This document shows, in pieces, positions 61,114 to 64,000 of a stretch of DNA of 64,000 nt (within the stretch, counting starts at the first letter, position 1; each line of letters starts with the position of its first letter). This DNA comes from Emiliania huxleyi CCMP1516 (lineage: Eukaryota > Haptophyta > Isochrysidales > Noelaerhabdaceae), in NCBI RefSeq assembly GCF_000372725.1, contig NW_005201223.1, positions 220,132 through 284,131 on the forward strand. Reading direction: 5' to 3'. Under the pieces are notes generated by a model that ran no database searches, was not told the origin of the DNA, and saw only the letters and a list, made by a program, of their open reading frames with translations. A program made the translations under genes and the position numbers.

Positions 61114-63953
61114 ATGCCAGCGCCAGTGCCAGCAGCGCCGAGCCACGACGAGGCCTATATCGATCCACGCCTCGTCATTGAGCGGCTCAGTAGCCTGTTG
61201 AACGATGAGTACGTCGAGACGGACGAGGCCATCGGCCCTCGCGTTGCGGCGTTCGCGGCGGCGGTGGAGCAGCTGTCGAGGCTGGGCAGCCAGATCGAGC
61301 GGATGCGCGACGCCGCGGCGGAAACGAGAGACGCCCACTCCAACCTCGCCAGCCTCACCAGCGCAAGCGCCGATGCGCTGGCGCCACCGCGCCGCGCCGA
61401 TGGAGGCGAGCCGATGGCACCCTCGATGCAAACGTACGCCGAGCCGCAGCCGGCGCTGGAGGCGCAGGCGCAACACCTCTCGGAGGCGCTCGACCGCTTC
61501 CTCAACGGCACGGTCGGCCAGCTGCGCGGCCTGAGCCTGGTCGTCTCGAACAAGTACAAGGCGTACTGCAACAAGACAGTGGAGCTCCGCCGCCGCCGCG
61601 CGCAGCTACAGCTGATGGTGACGCAAAAGGAGCGCGCCGACCTGCGCAGCCTCGAGCGGTCCCTCGTCCCGCCCGCGTCGCGCGCGGGCGAAGCCTTCGA
61701 GACGGAGATGGAGGGGCCGGTGCGGCCCATGTTCTCCTTCTCCCTCTCCCTCTCCCTCTCCTCGACCTTCCTCCCTCCCCCCTCTCCCTCTCCCTCTCCC
61801 CCTCTCTCTCCCTCTCTCCCTCTCCCTCTCTCCCTGTCTCCGTCTCCGTCTCTCCCTCCCCACCCACGCGTGTCGCATGGCCGCCCGAGGCCCCGTCGCC
61901 CCGCCCCGCAGCTGTTCCGCCTCTCGAGCACGACGGGCGTGTGGTGGCCTTGCTACGCACGCCTCGACGCAAAGCGGCAGATCCTCCTCTTCACCTCGAG
62001 CAAGTGGCATCTCCTAGAAGCTTCCGAGACAGTTCCTAGAAGGCCAAGTTAGCCGGGAGGCGCCGAGAGGACACCTCACCCTCACCCGCACCCTCACCCG
62101 CACCCTCACCCGCACCCGCACCCGCACCCGCACCCGCACCCGCACCCGCACCCGCACCCGCACCCTCTAAACCTAAATCAATCCTGGCCCTGACCCTGAC
62201 CCTACCCCCAACCCTGACCCTAACCATAGGTCCGACAGACTCGCTGGCTACCTCACCGCGCCGGCAAAGGCGGTGGCGCTTTCCAGGTGCCGCCGAGATG
62301 CGCCGAGATGCGCTGAGATGCGCCTAAGCCTCCTCTGCGCCATCCTGTCAGGTACGTCCTCGCGCACGAGCCGCAGGAGGCCTTCTGGAATTGTCTAGGA
62401 AGCTTCTAGGAACTGTCAGGTACGTCCTCGCGCACGAGCTGCAGGAGGCGATCGCCGCGAAGCCGGCCGCCTTTGAGCTGGTGCCGCGACAGCCCGAGCT
62501 GCCGCCCGTCATGCTCGCGACCGACGGGTCGATGGCCACGCGCCGCTGGGTGTCGGCGCTGCAGCTCGCCATCGACTCGCCGGCCGCCGCTGCTGGGGCC
62601 GGCGCGGCCGCCGGCGCCGGCGCCGCCGCCACGCCGAGTTCACAGGCGGAGGGCGGCGGCGAGGGCGGCGGCGAGGGCGGCGAGGGCGGGAGCGGCGCCC
62701 TCGCCGGAGTCACGGCCCGCGCCCCTTCCCCGTCCTGTCCTGCAGACCTGTCCTGGCGCCCTCCTGCAGGCACACTTGGAGGGATCATGTCCGCGCTGCC
62801 GACGCCGCTCAAGCCGCTGGCGGCCAAGCTCGAGCAGGCGATCGAGCTGTCGGCGCCCTCTCCGCCTCTGCGCTGGCCCCTCCCTCGACCTTTCGTGGAG
62901 CCGCCCCCCGCAGGCGATCGACTTCTCGGCGGCCAAGGTGGACGAGCTCGACAAGAAGTTCTCGGGCACGCTCGCCGGCCAGGCGGGCCAACTCGAGGCG
63001 CTGCTCGCACAGCTCGGGCGACGGAAGCGACGGGGCCGGCGCCTCCTAGGCGAGAGGCCGCCTCTTCACACTCTGCCCCGCGGAGCTGTAGGCGCGACCA
63101 GGAGATGCTCGGCGAGGTGCTCCTCCCTCATTCTCGCCCCGGCCTGAGCTCGTCCTGTCTTTTCAGTTGGAGCCGGACTCTCATTCTTGGGCCGGCCAGG
63201 GGGTCCTCTCCCCCCTCGACGAGTTCGAGCATGGGGGGCCGGGCCTCCCCCCCCCGGCCCCCCCCCCCCCCCCGACACACATCCCGCCACGCCCCCGCAC
63301 CAACAAAGGAGTGCGACACCCGCCCGAGCACGCGCACACGGTGGGCGGAGGGGGCGTGGAGATGGGGGCGTGGAGAGAGCGAGCCCACCGGCTCCGTGGC
63401 GTGCCCGGCATCAGGCGCAGACCACGCTCGCAGCGCAGCTCCTCTCCGTGGCAGAGGCGCAGAGGGAGTACCACGCCGCCGCCGCCACAACCATGGGCGA
63501 CCTCTGCGCGACGCTGCGCGCAAGCAGCGCCGCTTTGCCGCCCACCCGCGCCGCACGGGCGAGCCCGCCGCCGCATGGCTCCGCCGCCGCCGCCGAGCTG
63601 CCGATTGCAACAATCGCGACGATCGCGCACGACGCCGAAGACGAGGCGGAGGAGGCGCAGGCGGAGGCGCAGGCGCAGGCGCAGGCGCAGGCGCAGGCGG
63701 AGGCGGAGGCGGAGGCGGAGGCGGAGGGAGAGGAGCGGGAGGAGGCTCCGGACATCGGAATGCCGCCGGAGGAGGGGGCGGCCGCTGCTGCCGCCGCTGG
63801 ACATGCGGCGGAGGAGGCGGTGGCGGCGGAGGGCGAGGGGGGCGGCGGCGGCGGCGGCGAGGGCGGCGGCGGCGATGGCGAGGTGGACGGTGGCGGCGCG
63901 AGCTCCGCAGCGGTGCTCTCGGAGGCGGCGCGAGCGGCGGGTATCGTCGACTA
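61114..63953 (+). CDS. PH-domain protein with coiled-coil / BAR-like regions, many exons
   Basis: ATG at 61114. Exon 1 (to 61719) encodes a long helical region (RLSSLLNDEYVETDEAIG, ALDRFLNGTVGQLRGLSLV, RRRRAQLQLMVTQKERADLRSLE). Intron 61720-61911 is a CTCCCT-rich tract, in frame. Then a PH-type core: LFRLSSTTGVWWPCYARLDAKRQILLF; an exon at about 62230-62287 (RLAGYLTAPAKAVALSR); and from 62420 YVLAHELQEAIAAKPAAFELV...ATDGSMATRRWVSALQLAI, the C-terminal PH strand and helix. Later exons (about 62910, about 63170, about 63420) carry helices AKVDELDKKFSGTLAGQ, GQGVLSPLDEFEHG and QLLSVAEAQREYHAAAATTM, suggesting a BAR domain, and end in an Ala/Glu/Gly-rich tail. Inferred: membrane-curvature/phosphoinositide adaptor in trafficking. 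Internal exon borders are tentative. Confidence 0.6.
62080..62225 (+). repeat. CACCCG/CACCCT microsatellite grading into telomere-like CCCTAA variants (intronic)
   Basis: 62080-62165 is (CACCCG/CACCCT)n; 62165-62225 has CCCTGA, CCCTAC and ending CCCTAACC. It lies inside an intron of the PH/BAR gene. Confidence 0.8.
62352..62419 (+). other. Duplication-bounded insertion with 38-nt cassette (PH/BAR gene)
   Basis: 62352-62381 copies the exon start at 62420-62449 with one mismatch (shared CGTCCTCGCGCACGAGC). The 38-nt filler has the internal direct pair CTTCTGGAATTGTC / CTTCTAGGAACTGTC and ends GTCAG. The sequence preceding both copies is CTGTCAG. Confidence 0.8.
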
Positions 63954-64000
63954 GGAATGCATGGCGCATGTATTGGAAGATGCGCCTCCACACAGGCTTT

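Overview
This is a stretch of nuclear DNA from a GC-rich unicellular alga, most likely a haptophyte close to Emiliania/Gephyrocapsa, Chrysochromulina or Prymnesium. That assignment is an inference. It rests on high GC, intron-bearing eukaryotic genes, many CAG|GC...AG introns, ShK-type Cys modules, OPR/RAP helical-repeat proteins and microalgal-type AP2 arrays. A stramenopile such as Aureococcus cannot be excluded. There is one 100-N scaffold gap (32613-32712). No rRNA, tRNA or CRISPR array was recognised by eye.

Layout. 0-10.7 kb: C-terminus of a type III PI 4-kinase, a UIM/RING (CNOT4-type) ligase, a broken OPR/RAP gene, TAF8, a GT8 glycosyltransferase, a charged hypothetical and an EamA transporter. 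11-24.9 kb: an APC amino-acid permease, a secreted ShK-CAP protein, decayed methyltransferase copies, an OPR-repeat/RsmC-like methyltransferase head-to-head with a GT34 glycosyltransferase, and an LRR-like gene. 25.6-32.1 kb: an LRR gene, a Cys-cluster gene, an 841-bp foldback transposon and an 11-exon membrane protein with four internal repeats. 32.5-41 kb: a PP2C phosphatase broken by the gap and a misplaced duplicate, GPN3 and a GH28-like enzyme. 42.8-46.5 kb: a four-AP2-plus-RING protein and an HTTM-like membrane protein. 46.6-49.3 kb: repeats, including a G-run palindromic foldback. 49.4-58.7 kb: an F-box protein, a P450, a RING protein, a three-repeat membrane protein and the MICOS subunit MIC10. 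59-64 kb: a 116-aa unknown and a PH/BAR-like protein.

The genes are unrelated housekeeping, trafficking, signalling and surface functions. There is no operon-like unit. The only tight arrangement is the 39-bp divergent pair at 20092-20130.

The most striking signal is in the introns. At least fifteen short introns (mostly 68-82 nt) in six genes are bounded by a duplicate of the first 20-36 nt of the downstream exon. A short cassette, often exactly 37-38 nt and ending in AG, fills the rest. In the F-box gene the same cassette recurs four times in 620 nt, and a related one is in GPN3. Other such introns are filled by decamer minisatellites. This looks like active or recent intron birth by tandem duplication plus cassette insertion. 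Four dispersed repeat families (called A-D here), two foldback elements and a recurrent AAATTCTTT-type box upstream of start codons add to the picture. Splice junctions were inferred by hand from reading-frame continuity and may be off by 1-2 nt.
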